Origin: an uncultured Methylophilus sp.
Lineage (GTDB): Bacteria; Pseudomonadota; Gammaproteobacteria; Burkholderiales; Methylophilaceae
NCBI GenBank assembly: GCA_936943315.1
Contig: CAKZJM010000173.1
Span: 1-5,635 of the forward strand
DNA: 5,635 nt
Direction: 5' to 3'
A program made the translations under genes and the position numbers. Positions 1-5,271 of this stretch are shown piece after piece. The notes beneath the pieces were generated by a model. That model saw only the letters and a list, made by a program, of their open reading frames with translations, had not been told where the DNA came from and made no database searches. Position 1 is the first letter of the stretch. Each line of letters starts with the position of its first letter.

Positions 1-476
1 CCATGAATGCCGTGGTTGTGAAGGGCGATGCCGTTGGCCCCACCCTGTATTACGGTGCGGGTGCAGGTGCTGAGCCGACGGCGAGCGCCGTGGTCGCTGA
101 CCTGGTGGATATCGCCCGTTTGCAAGGGACTACTGCTGAGCAGCGTGTCGCTTACCTGGGCTATCAATTAGATCAGCAACAGGTATTGCCGGTGTTGCCG
201 ATTGCCGAAGTGCACTCAGCTTATTATTTGCGTCTGCATGCGTCTGATAAACCAGGCGTGATGGCCGATGTGACCAAGATTCTGGCAGACCTGCAGATTT
301 CGATTGATGCCATGTTGCAAAAAGAACCGGCTGAAGGTGAATTAGAAGCAGATATCGTTATTCTGACCCACACCACACAAGAAAAAATCATGAATGCGGC
401 CATTGGCAAGATCGAGGCATTGCCCGCGATTACCAAGTCAGTCATCAAAATCCGTATGGAAGCTTTGTCGCGCTAA
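1..476 (+). CDS. hom: Homoserine dehydrogenase, C-terminal part (5' end outside window)
   Basis: Homoserine dehydrogenase reduces aspartate semialdehyde to homoserine with NAD(P)H in the cytoplasm, the branch step to threonine and methionine. Only the last 157 or so residues are present. The frame is open from the window edge, and the ATG at position 3 is an internal methionine, so the gene is partial. Numbered from that methionine, residues 5-40 carry the conserved end of the catalytic domain (VKGDAVGPTLYYGAGAGAEP followed by TASAVVADLVDIAR). Residues about 74-153 form an ACT domain starting YYLRLHASDKPGVMADVTKI; in this family that domain mediates threonine feedback inhibition. The NAD-binding domain and the catalytic lysine lie upstream, out of view. 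thrC follows after 55 bases with no terminator, the common hom-thrC arrangement. The identity is secure; allosteric behaviour is inferred from the family. Confidence 0.96.
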   Translation, partial: MNAVVVKGDAVGPTLYYGAGAGAEPTASAVVADLVDIARLQGTTAEQRVAYLGYQLDQQQVLPVLPIAEVHSAYYLRLHASDKPGVMADVTKILADLQISIDAMLQKEPAEGELEADIVILTHTTQEKIMNAAIGKIEALPAITKSVIKIRMEALSR

Positions 477-531
477 GATCCTGCCGCTATTGAGATACAG
501 TAGGTACGCTTTAATTGAAGAGTTGAACGCA

Positions 532-1965
532 ATGAAATATATCAGTACCCGCGGGCAATCGCCTGCTTTAACGTTTAGTGAAATTCTGCTGGGTGGCTTG
601 GCGCCAGACGGTGGCTTGTACTTGCCTGAAGAGTATCCGCAATTTACGGATGCTGACTTGAATGCCATGCGTGGCATGAACTACCGTGAGCTGGCCTTTG
701 CCGTCTTGTCTCGCTTGGTCGACGACAGTGATATTCCTCACGCGGACCTCAAAGCGATTATTGATCAAACCTACCGTGCCGAGGTGTATCAGTATGCGCG
801 CGCTGGTCAGAATGCTGAAGACATTACGCCTACGCTCAAACTGGAAGATAACCTGTATTTGTTAAGTCTTTCAAACGGCCCGACGCTGGCGTTTAAAGAC
901 ATGGCCATGCAGTTGCTGGGCAACCTGTTTGAGTATGTGCTGACCAAAACTGGCCAGACGACCAATATCCTCGGTGCGACTTCTGGCGACACCGGTTCGG
1001 CGGCTGAGTATGCCATGCGCGGTAAAAAGGGCGTGCGTGTGTTTATGCTGTCCCCTTACCAGAAAATGAGCCGTTTCCAGACTGCGCAAATGTTCAGCTT
1101 GCAAGACGACAATATCTTCAACATTGCTGTCAAAGGCGTGTTTGATGACGCACAGGATATGGTAAAAGCGGTCTCCAATGACCATGCATTTAAAGCGCAA
1201 TACAAAATTGGCGCGGTCAACTCAATTAACTGGGGCCGTATTGCTGCGCAGATTGTGTATTACTTTAAAGGCTATCTGGCGGTAACTAGCAACAATAGCC
1301 AGAAAGTGAGTTTTACCGTGCCTAGCGGCAACTTCGGCAATGTCTGCGCCGGTCACATCGCCCGCATGATGGGCTTGCCGATTGATCAGCTTGTTGTCGC
1401 CACCAATGAAAATGATGTGCTGGACGAGTTCTTTAATACTGGCGTTTATGCGCCGCGTGGCTCAGCCAACACGTACCACACTTCCAGCCCGTCTATGGAT
1501 ATTAGCAAGGCCTCAAACTTTGAGCGCTTTGTGTATGACCTGGTTGGCCAGGACAGTGCCCGCGTGCGTGAGTTATGGACGGCAGTCGACCATGGTGGCA
1601 AGTTTGACCTCAATGCAGACGGTATTTTTGAGAAAGTGGCTGACTTTGGGTTTGTCTCTGGACATAGCAACCACGCTAACCGCATGCAGACCATACGCTC
1701 CACCAAAGAAAAATATGGCGTGACCATTGATACACATACGGCCGACGGCCTGAAAGTGGCGCTTGAGCACCGCAAAGCCGATGTGCCCATGCTGGTACTG
1801 GAAACTGCTTTGCCAGCCAAATTTGAAGAGGCCATCGTCGAAGCGCTGGGAGAAAAGCCTGAGCGGCCAGCCAGCCTGGCAGGCCTTGAAGACCTGCCGC
1901 AAACATCCACAGTCATGGATGTGAGTGTAGACGCCATTAAAGCGTTTATTGCTGCAAATACCTAA
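532..1965 (+). CDS. thrC: Threonine synthase, PLP-dependent
   Basis: ThrC converts O-phosphohomoserine to threonine and phosphate, the last step of threonine synthesis, in the cytoplasm. The product has 477 residues, typical of the long bacterial/fungal-type ThrC. The N-terminus MKYISTRGQSPALTFSEILL and GGLAPDGGLYLP (about 21-32) are characteristic. The PLP-anchoring lysine is K122 in the LAFKDMAMQLLGN motif. The loop ATSGDTGSAAEYA (149-161), NSINWGRIAAQ (230-240) and the glycine-rich PSGNFGN (264-270), which cradles the cofactor phosphate, are all intact. The frame is open back to 394, overlapping the end of hom, but the ATG at 532 gives the family N-terminus. A modest GAAGAG purine tract at 517-522 lies 9 bases ahead of it. 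It sits between hom and thyA and is probably co-transcribed with both. No anomalies were seen. Confidence 0.97.
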   Translation: MKYISTRGQSPALTFSEILLGGLAPDGGLYLPEEYPQFTDADLNAMRGMNYRELAFAVLSRLVDDSDIPHADLKAIIDQTYRAEVYQYARAGQNAEDITPTLKLEDNLYLLSLSNGPTLAFKDMAMQLLGNLFEYVLTKTGQTTNILGATSGDTGSAAEYAMRGKKGVRVFMLSPYQKMSRFQTAQMFSLQDDNIFNIAVKGVFDDAQDMVKAVSNDHAFKAQYKIGAVNSINWGRIAAQIVYYFKGYLAVTSNNSQKVSFTVPSGNFGNVCAGHIARMMGLPIDQLVVATNENDVLDEFFNTGVYAPRGSANTYHTSSPSMDISKASNFERFVYDLVGQDSARVRELWTAVDHGGKFDLNADGIFEKVADFGFVSGHSNHANRMQTIRSTKEKYGVTIDTHTADGLKVALEHRKADVPMLVLETALPAKFEEAIVEALGEKPERPASLAGLEDLPQTSTVMDVSVDAIKAFIAANT

Positions 1966-1999
1966 GCCGATCTCTGACCAAGCCACCATCAGCCAGTTT

Positions 2000-2005
2000 A
2001 AGGAG
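2000..2005 (+). promoter_or_regulatory. Ribosome binding site of thyA
   Basis: A perfect AAGGAG lies 6 bases before the ATG at 2012. It decides the thyA start: the frame is also open to an ATG at 1949 inside the thrC 3' end, but that codon has no comparable ribosome binding site and would add a non-homologous 21-residue extension. Confidence 0.85.
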
Positions 2006-2011
2006 TGCCAC

Positions 2012-2806
2012 ATGCAACAGTATCATGATCTATTGAACCACGTACTTGCGCATGGGCATGTCAAAACTGACCGCACTGGCACGGGGACCGTCTCGGTGTT
2101 TGGATACCAGATGCGCTTTAACTTGGCTGAAGGCTTCCCCTTACTCACCACCAAGAAAGTCCATTTAAAGTCGATTATTCATGAGCTGCTCTGGTTCTTA
2201 CAGGGCAGTACCAATATTGCTTACCTCAAGGAAAATGGCGTCAGTATCTGGGACGAATGGGCGGATGAGCAGGGCAACCTGGGGCCGGTGTATGGTTACC
2301 AGTGGCGCAACTGGCCTAAACCGGATGGCTCGCATATTGACCAGATCACCCAAGTTATAAACCAGATCAAAAAAACACCAGATTCACGCCGTTTAATTGT
2401 TTCTGCCTGGAACGTGGCGGATGTTGAGCGCATGAAGCTGCCGCCGTGCCATGCTTTCTTTCAGTTTTATGTCGCTGACGGCAAGCTCTCTTGCCAGCTT
2501 TACCAGCGTAGCGCGGACATTTTCCTGGGTGTGCCTTTTAACATTGCTTCTTATGCACTACTGACTATGATGGTGGCGCAAGTGTGCGATTTGCAGCTGG
2601 GTGATTTTGTGCATACTCTCGGCGATGCGCATATTTACAGTAACCACATGGAGCAGGTTAAAGAGCAGTTGTCGCGTACACCCCGCGCGTTGCCTAGCAT
2701 GCGTATTAATCCTGCCGTGAAAGACATTTTCTCCTTCAAGTTTGAAGATTTCACGCTGGAGAATTATGACCCTTATCCGGCCATTAAGGCGCCAGTGGCG
2801 GTGTAG
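2012..2806 (+). CDS. thyA: Thymidylate synthase
   Basis: ThyA methylates dUMP to dTMP using 5,10-methylene-tetrahydrofolate, giving dihydrofolate; it is a cytoplasmic homodimer. The protein has 264 residues, exactly the length of E. coli ThyA as I recall that sequence, and aligns with it from end to end without gaps. Visible landmarks are the phosphate-binding arginine segment DRTGTGT (about 20-26), HELLWFLQGSTNIAYL, IWDEWADE, the catalytic cysteine C146 in LPPCHAFFQFYVADGKLSCQ, the dUMP-binding QRSADIFLG and PFNIASY, HIYSNH, and the family C-terminus IKAPVAV. Where E. coli has QRSCD this protein has QRSAD; that cysteine is not the nucleophile. The gene follows thrC by 46 bases and is followed by a hairpin, so it looks like the last gene of a hom-thrC-thyA transcript. 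No folA (dihydrofolate reductase) follows, although thyA-folA pairs are common. Confidence 0.98.
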   Translation: MQQYHDLLNHVLAHGHVKTDRTGTGTVSVFGYQMRFNLAEGFPLLTTKKVHLKSIIHELLWFLQGSTNIAYLKENGVSIWDEWADEQGNLGPVYGYQWRNWPKPDGSHIDQITQVINQIKKTPDSRRLIVSAWNVADVERMKLPPCHAFFQFYVADGKLSCQLYQRSADIFLGVPFNIASYALLTMMVAQVCDLQLGDFVHTLGDAHIYSNHMEQVKEQLSRTPRALPSMRINPAVKDIFSFKFEDFTLENYDPYPAIKAPVAV

Positions 2807-2827
2807 TCCAGCGGCCGCTACTCAATT

Positions 2828-2853
2828 CAAAATGGCTGTTTTTAGCCATTTTG
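2828..2853 (+). terminator. Hairpin downstream of thyA, probable terminator
   Basis: Perfect 10-bp arms (CAAAATGGCT at 2828-2837 and AGCCATTTTG at 2844-2853) flank a 6-base loop, 21 bases after the thyA stop. The stem is only moderately GC-rich. The T residues fall within the 3' arm and are followed by TTAACC rather than a clean T tract, so termination efficiency is uncertain. It is the only candidate end signal for the hom-thrC-thyA unit. Confidence 0.6.
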
Positions 2854-2900
2854 TTAACCAAGTGTAATATTTTCAAAAGCTTATCGCGTTTTTGATATCC

Positions 2901-2928
2901 TTCACAGCGTTGTGGACTTTTGTAATAG
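2901..2928 (+). promoter_or_regulatory. Weak sigma-70-like promoter candidate for the PepSY gene
   Basis: TTCACA (2901-2906, five of six matches to the -35 consensus) is followed after 16 bases by TAATAG (2923-2928), a poor -10 match. The related hexamer TGTAAT at 2921-2926 is a better -10 but would leave only 14 bases of spacer. The gene should have its own promoter, since a hairpin separates it from thyA, but this assignment is tentative. Confidence 0.25.
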
Positions 2929-2972
2929 CGCGTCCTAGCGCCTGTTTCAAGATTTCATTCACGACTTTAAAC

Positions 2973-2978
2973 AAGGAG
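2973..2978 (+). promoter_or_regulatory. Ribosome binding site of the PepSY protein gene
   Basis: AAGGAG lies 6 bases before the ATG at 2985. It selects this start over the in-frame ATG at 2892, which would put 31 residues unrelated to a secretion signal ahead of a well-formed signal peptide. Confidence 0.88.
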
Positions 2979-2984
2979 ATCATT

Positions 2985-3512
2985 ATGCAAATTAAAGCGT
3001 CAATTCTGGCAGCCGCGGTATGCGGTTTATTGTCCGGTCAAGCATTTGCTGACCATGAAACCATCAAGCCTAAGGCTTACGATAGCTTGGGTAAATGCGT
3101 CAAAGCAGCATTGTCCAAACACGATGGCAAGATCGTTAAATTAGAAGCCAAGTCTGAGCGTAAACAGTTGGTGTATGAGTTTGATGTACAGTCCAACGAT
3201 GGCAAAGCTTGGGATATCGAGTGCAGTGCTAAAACAGGCAAGGTCACTGAAGTAGAAGAAGAAGTGACTGCGGATGATGAAAGATTCAAGTCTTTGGCTA
3301 AAGTGTCTGAAGAAGACGCTAAAGCGACTGCATTGGCTGCACATCCCGGCAAAGTGGTTGAAGTTGAGTATGAATTAGAGCCAGATGGCAAAGCTTCTTA
3401 CGAGTTTGACATCCTGGAAGCTGACAACGAAGAAGTGAAAGTCGAAGTAGATGCAACGACTGGCAAGATCGTTGAAACCAGCTACGAAGTGTATCAAATC
3501 GGTCAAGAATAA
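2985..3512 (+). CDS. Periplasmic two-PepSY-repeat protein, lanpepsy-like
   Basis: The product has 175 residues. Residues 1-22 form a Sec signal peptide (MQIKASILAAAVCGLLSGQAFA) with an AFA cleavage site, so the mature protein is probably periplasmic. It consists of two PepSY-like repeats, about 32-94 and 107-169. Each has an alpha-helical start (LGKCVKAALSKHDGKIVKLE; EEDAKATALAAHPGKVVEVE), a YEFD strand (64-67; 139-142), and a closing TGKVTEVEEEV or TGKIVETSYEV. By my count 37 of 153 mature residues are Asp or Glu against 21 Lys/Arg, so it is strongly acidic. Repeat 1 alone has two cysteines (C38, C80), a possible disulfide. Lanpepsy of Methylobacillus flagellatus is a described lanthanide-binding protein with two PepSY domains; size, export, repeat layout and the nearby xoxF suggest an ortholog or paralog. 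Metal binding here is inferred. The alternative is a generic PepSY protein that modulates proteases or binds other cations. Confidence 0.82.
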   Translation: MQIKASILAAAVCGLLSGQAFADHETIKPKAYDSLGKCVKAALSKHDGKIVKLEAKSERKQLVYEFDVQSNDGKAWDIECSAKTGKVTEVEEEVTADDERFKSLAKVSEEDAKATALAAHPGKVVEVEYELEPDGKASYEFDILEADNEEVKVEVDATTGKIVETSYEVYQIGQE

Positions 3513-3538
3513 TCCCTGATTGATTTTTGTACACAAAT

Positions 3539-3568
3539 AAAAGGCACCGCAATTGCGGTGCCTTTTTT
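3539..3568 (+). terminator. Strong rho-independent terminator, probably bidirectional
   Basis: Perfect arms AAAAGGCACCGC (3539-3550) and GCGGTGCCTTTT (3555-3566) flank an AATT loop, with a run of six T at 3563-3568. It starts 26 bases after the PepSY gene stop. Read on the minus strand the same stem is followed by TTTTATTTGT, so it can also end transcripts coming from the convergent regulator gene at 3811-4923, which has no better terminator of its own. Confidence 0.93.
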
Positions 3569-3606
3569 GCATGAGATCAATATGCAAGTGAGAGTGTCTA
3601 CCCCGA

Positions 3607-3681
3607 TGCCAGCGGAAATGCATTCTGCTGGCACCGGTCCTAGTGATAGTTCACTCCCTGTTAGATAACAGCATTCGCTGT
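3607..3681. repeat. Cluster of back-to-back inverted repeats
   Basis: Several short inverted repeats lie almost end to end between the two convergent genes. The first has 11-bp arms (3607-3617 and 3623-3633, one G-T wobble) around ATGCA. The second is AGTGA/TCACT (3642-3646, 3651-3655) around TAGT. The third is CTGTTA/TAACAG (3658-3663, 3666-3671) around GA. The fourth, ACAGC/GCTGT (3668-3672, 3677-3681), shares an arm with the third, so those two are mutually exclusive. None is followed by a T tract. If the regulator transcript runs to 3539, this lies in its 3' untranslated region. Function unknown. Confidence 0.5.
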
Positions 3682-3810
3682 GCCAACCCAGCCAGCACTT
3701 TATAACCGACTATTTTTTAAAGAGATTTTTCTTTAAACCAGCGTTTCTGAGGAATTTTGGGTGGTTGTTAATAGCCATGTGGCTGTTTTACTGCTCTCAG
3801 CTTACAGTGC

Positions 3811-4923
3811 TCAGCTTTGTTGCAGAAAACGATGGATGGTGGTCAGCAGTTTTTTATACTCGCCACGTTTAATCAGTTCGCTCTGAGCCAGCATATTCAG
3901 TAAGGCTGACTGTTGCTGCTGCTCATCGAGCGCTTCAATGAAGTCGTTAGAAAGCCCTAAGTTACTGGCGAAATAGCTCAGATTAAACCGATCGCAAAAG
4001 TCGCCATACAAACTGCCTAATAAATAACTTCTGGCATATTTTGCCGCCAGCGGCGTATGGCCTTGCACCTCTGGCAAGGCATTGCGTTGGTCATCGATCA
4101 GCAGCAGGCCATAGTCAGCGAGCTTTTGTGATAATAATGACTGCTCAGCCTCGACATCCTGAGGGTTAATGATACGCGTACTGTCGCACCAGACTGCCGC
4201 CACCGGGTAGTTTATACAATACTTTTCCACCTGTTCAATAAAGCGTTGGGCTTGGTGAGACGCAATCTCGGGTAAGCGTAGTACTGTGATGCCGTGTTTT
4301 TTAAGGTAGTGTTCCAGCGCGGTATTGACCACGGTATCCACCAGTAAATATTTTGTGCCAAGATTCAGGCTCTGTATCAGCGCGGTTTGCAAGGTTGGCC
4401 AGGCGCCGCAGGCGATCCTTTCCGGTGAAATCAGATAGCGCCGTTCATGGGCCAGCAAGTTGGCCAGCATGTGTTTCAGGTTGAAGAGGCCGGTCACATC
4501 GTAATCTTGCGGGCGAAGCTTGTGCATATGCAAGGCCACCCTGCGGATATGATGTACGCATACTTTCTGAATCAGTTGATGAATGCTGTAACGGGTATTG
4601 TCTGCCTGAGGGAGCGGGGTAGAGGTAGAGTGGTGTGATGCCGCTGGCGCTGCAGTGTTTGCAAGCACCGTCTCAGCCACAAACGTTCCGCGTTTGGGCT
4701 GGGTATAAATCAGACCTAGTGCAGACAATTCTTCATAGACGCGGGAAACGGTTTTACGGTTAATGCCCAGGCGTTGCGCAATATCGCGGGAGCTGGGTAG
4801 GGCGCTCCCGCCTAACCAGGAGCCGCCCTCTATCATGGTGCGGAAATGATCGGTCAGTTGTTGGTGGATGGAATGCGGGGATTCTTTATCCAGGACGAGT
4901 GAATAATGCCAGGGTCTCAGCAC
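3811..4923 (-). CDS. MocR/GntR-type regulator with degenerate aminotransferase domain
   Basis: The product has 370 residues. Residues about 17-82 form a GntR winged helix-turn-helix (SIHQQLTDHFRTMIEGG, LPSSRDIAQRLGINRKTVSR, VYEELSALGLI, RGTFVAE), a DNA-binding domain. A low-complexity Ala/Ser/Thr/Pro linker spans about 88-110. The rest has the outline of a fold type I aminotransferase domain, as in MocR/GabR regulators, but is shorter (the family is usually about 450-500 residues). Its key sites have decayed. The usual DDYD segment reads IDDQRN (276-281). The GTFSK motif with the PLP lysine reads GSLYG (303-307), so the lysine is replaced by G307, and the following arginine is replaced by N314. 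It probably cannot form the PLP Schiff base. The start is GTG at 4923, with TAAGGT 11 bases upstream and an in-frame TAG just before. It is divergent from xoxF, its most likely target. Confidence 0.85.
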   Translation of the reverse strand: MLRPWHYSLVLDKESPHSIHQQLTDHFRTMIEGGSWLGGSALPSSRDIAQRLGINRKTVSRVYEELSALGLIYTQPKRGTFVAETVLANTAAPAASHHSTSTPLPQADNTRYSIHQLIQKVCVHHIRRVALHMHKLRPQDYDVTGLFNLKHMLANLLAHERRYLISPERIACGAWPTLQTALIQSLNLGTKYLLVDTVVNTALEHYLKKHGITVLRLPEIASHQAQRFIEQVEKYCINYPVAAVWCDSTRIINPQDVEAEQSLLSQKLADYGLLLIDDQRNALPEVQGHTPLAAKYARSYLLGSLYGDFCDRFNLSYFASNLGLSNDFIEALDEQQQQSALLNMLAQSELIKRGEYKKLLTTIHRFLQQS

Positions 4924-5131
4924 AGCCAGTGTCTACCTTATTAATCAAGTAAGCGAGTGACGCCCTGCATGGCGGCACGTTTACCTGAAGGGCACACTAG
5001 GACATGGCCTTCTCGATGGCAGCATGATACAAAAAAAAAGCAATTCAATAAAGTTTTAGGAAAAACTCCCTATCTGGCCCATGAATAAAACCGCAATCTG
5101 GCTGGGTGTCATACGCGATTATTTATATTAC

Positions 5132-5171
5132 AGTTACATTCGCTTAATAAATGTAATGTTCAAGTAACATT
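5132..5171 (+). repeat. Direct repeat AGTTACATT / AGTAACATT, 31-bp period
   Basis: AGTTACATT (5132-5140) and AGTAACATT (5163-5171) match at 8 of 9 positions and start 31 bp apart, about three helical turns, so both would face the same side of the DNA. MocR regulators such as GabR are known to bind spaced direct repeats, so this is a candidate operator for the adjacent regulator. That assignment is inferred from position and geometry only. Confidence 0.45.
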
Positions 5172-5172
5172 A
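5134..5172. repeat. Overlapping inverted repeats upstream of xoxF
   Basis: Two inverted repeats overlap. TTACATT (5134-5140) pairs with AATGTAA (5150-5156) across 9 bases. TAATGTT (5154-5160) pairs with AACATTA (5166-5172) across 5 bases. Both share the core of the direct repeat. The second has the form of a classic dimer operator, with 7-bp arms in a 19-bp site about 100 bases before the xoxF start. Confidence 0.45.
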
Positions 5173-5232
5173 AGCTCTCTGGGATCCTAGTACCAGTGAT
5201 AACTTAAGCACAATGCAATTTTCCTTCATGCT

Positions 5233-5248
5233 CAAGATTGCAATCTTG
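5233..5248. promoter_or_regulatory. Perfect 16-bp palindrome in the xoxF leader
   Basis: CAAGATTGCAATCTTG is exactly self-complementary and ends 12 bases before the xoxF GGAG. It could be a protein operator acting as a roadblock, or in RNA a 6-bp hairpin with a TGCA loop next to the ribosome binding site. It is too short on the GC side, and lacks a T tract, to be a terminator. Confidence 0.5.
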
Positions 5249-5260
5249 TGATTTATCTTT

Positions 5261-5264
5261 GGAG
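5261..5264 (+). promoter_or_regulatory. Ribosome binding site of xoxF
   Basis: GGAG lies 7 bases before the ATG at 5272. The protein from this ATG begins directly with a good signal peptide, which supports the start. Confidence 0.8.
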
Positions 5265-5271
5265 ATATACT

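Larger units (their letters stand above)
4924..5271. other. Divergent intergenic region between the MocR-like gene and xoxF
   Basis: These 348 bases must hold both promoters. The half next to the regulator (4924-5040) contains its weak ribosome binding site (TAAGGT on the minus strand, 4935-4940) and a run of nine A at 5031-5039. The AT-rich half next to xoxF holds the direct and inverted repeats listed separately. TGTAAT at 5152-5157 is the best -10-like hexamer for xoxF, but I find no acceptable -35 at 16-18 bases, which would suit an activator-dependent promoter. On the minus strand TATCAT (5024-5029) could be a -10 for the regulator, again with a poor -35. No small gene with start, ribosome binding site and plausible coding content was seen. 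Confidence 0.6.

Noticed and set aside
490..515. Promoter-like TTGAGA and TTTAAT in the hom-thrC gap
   Set aside because: The spacer is only 14 bases, too short for a convincing sigma-70 promoter.
394..531. Upstream in-frame extension of thrC overlapping the end of hom
   Set aside because: The extra 46 residues are an out-of-frame reading of hom and lack any threonine synthase similarity; the ATG at 532 gives the family N-terminus.
1446..1937. Long antisense open frames within thrC (also 1573-2013 and 871-1200)
   Set aside because: They are mirror images of a strongly conserved coding gene, with no ribosome binding site or recognisable protein features.
1949..2011. Earlier ATG for thyA inside the thrC 3' end
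   Set aside because: The perfect AAGGAG at 2000-2005 and the match to the ThyA N-terminus both select 2012.
2892..2984. Earlier ATG for the PepSY protein
   Set aside because: It would bury the signal peptide behind 31 unrelated residues; the ribosome binding site at 2973-2978 fits 2985.
3716..3737. TTTAAAG/CTTTAAA inverted repeat as a terminator
   Set aside because: The stem is short and nearly GC-free, and on neither strand is it followed by a T tract.
3773..3784. AGCCA/TGGCT hairpin just past the regulator stop as its terminator
   Set aside because: It has a 5-bp stem with a 2-base loop and no T tract on the minus strand; the strong stem at 3539-3568 is a better candidate.
4447..4638. 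63-codon plus-strand open frame opposite the regulator
   Set aside because: It is a shadow of the conserved regulator frame with no ribosome binding site.
5031..5039. Run of nine A as a phase-variable tract
   Set aside because: It is outside any coding region and not clearly placed within a promoter spacer, so there is no basis for calling phase variation.
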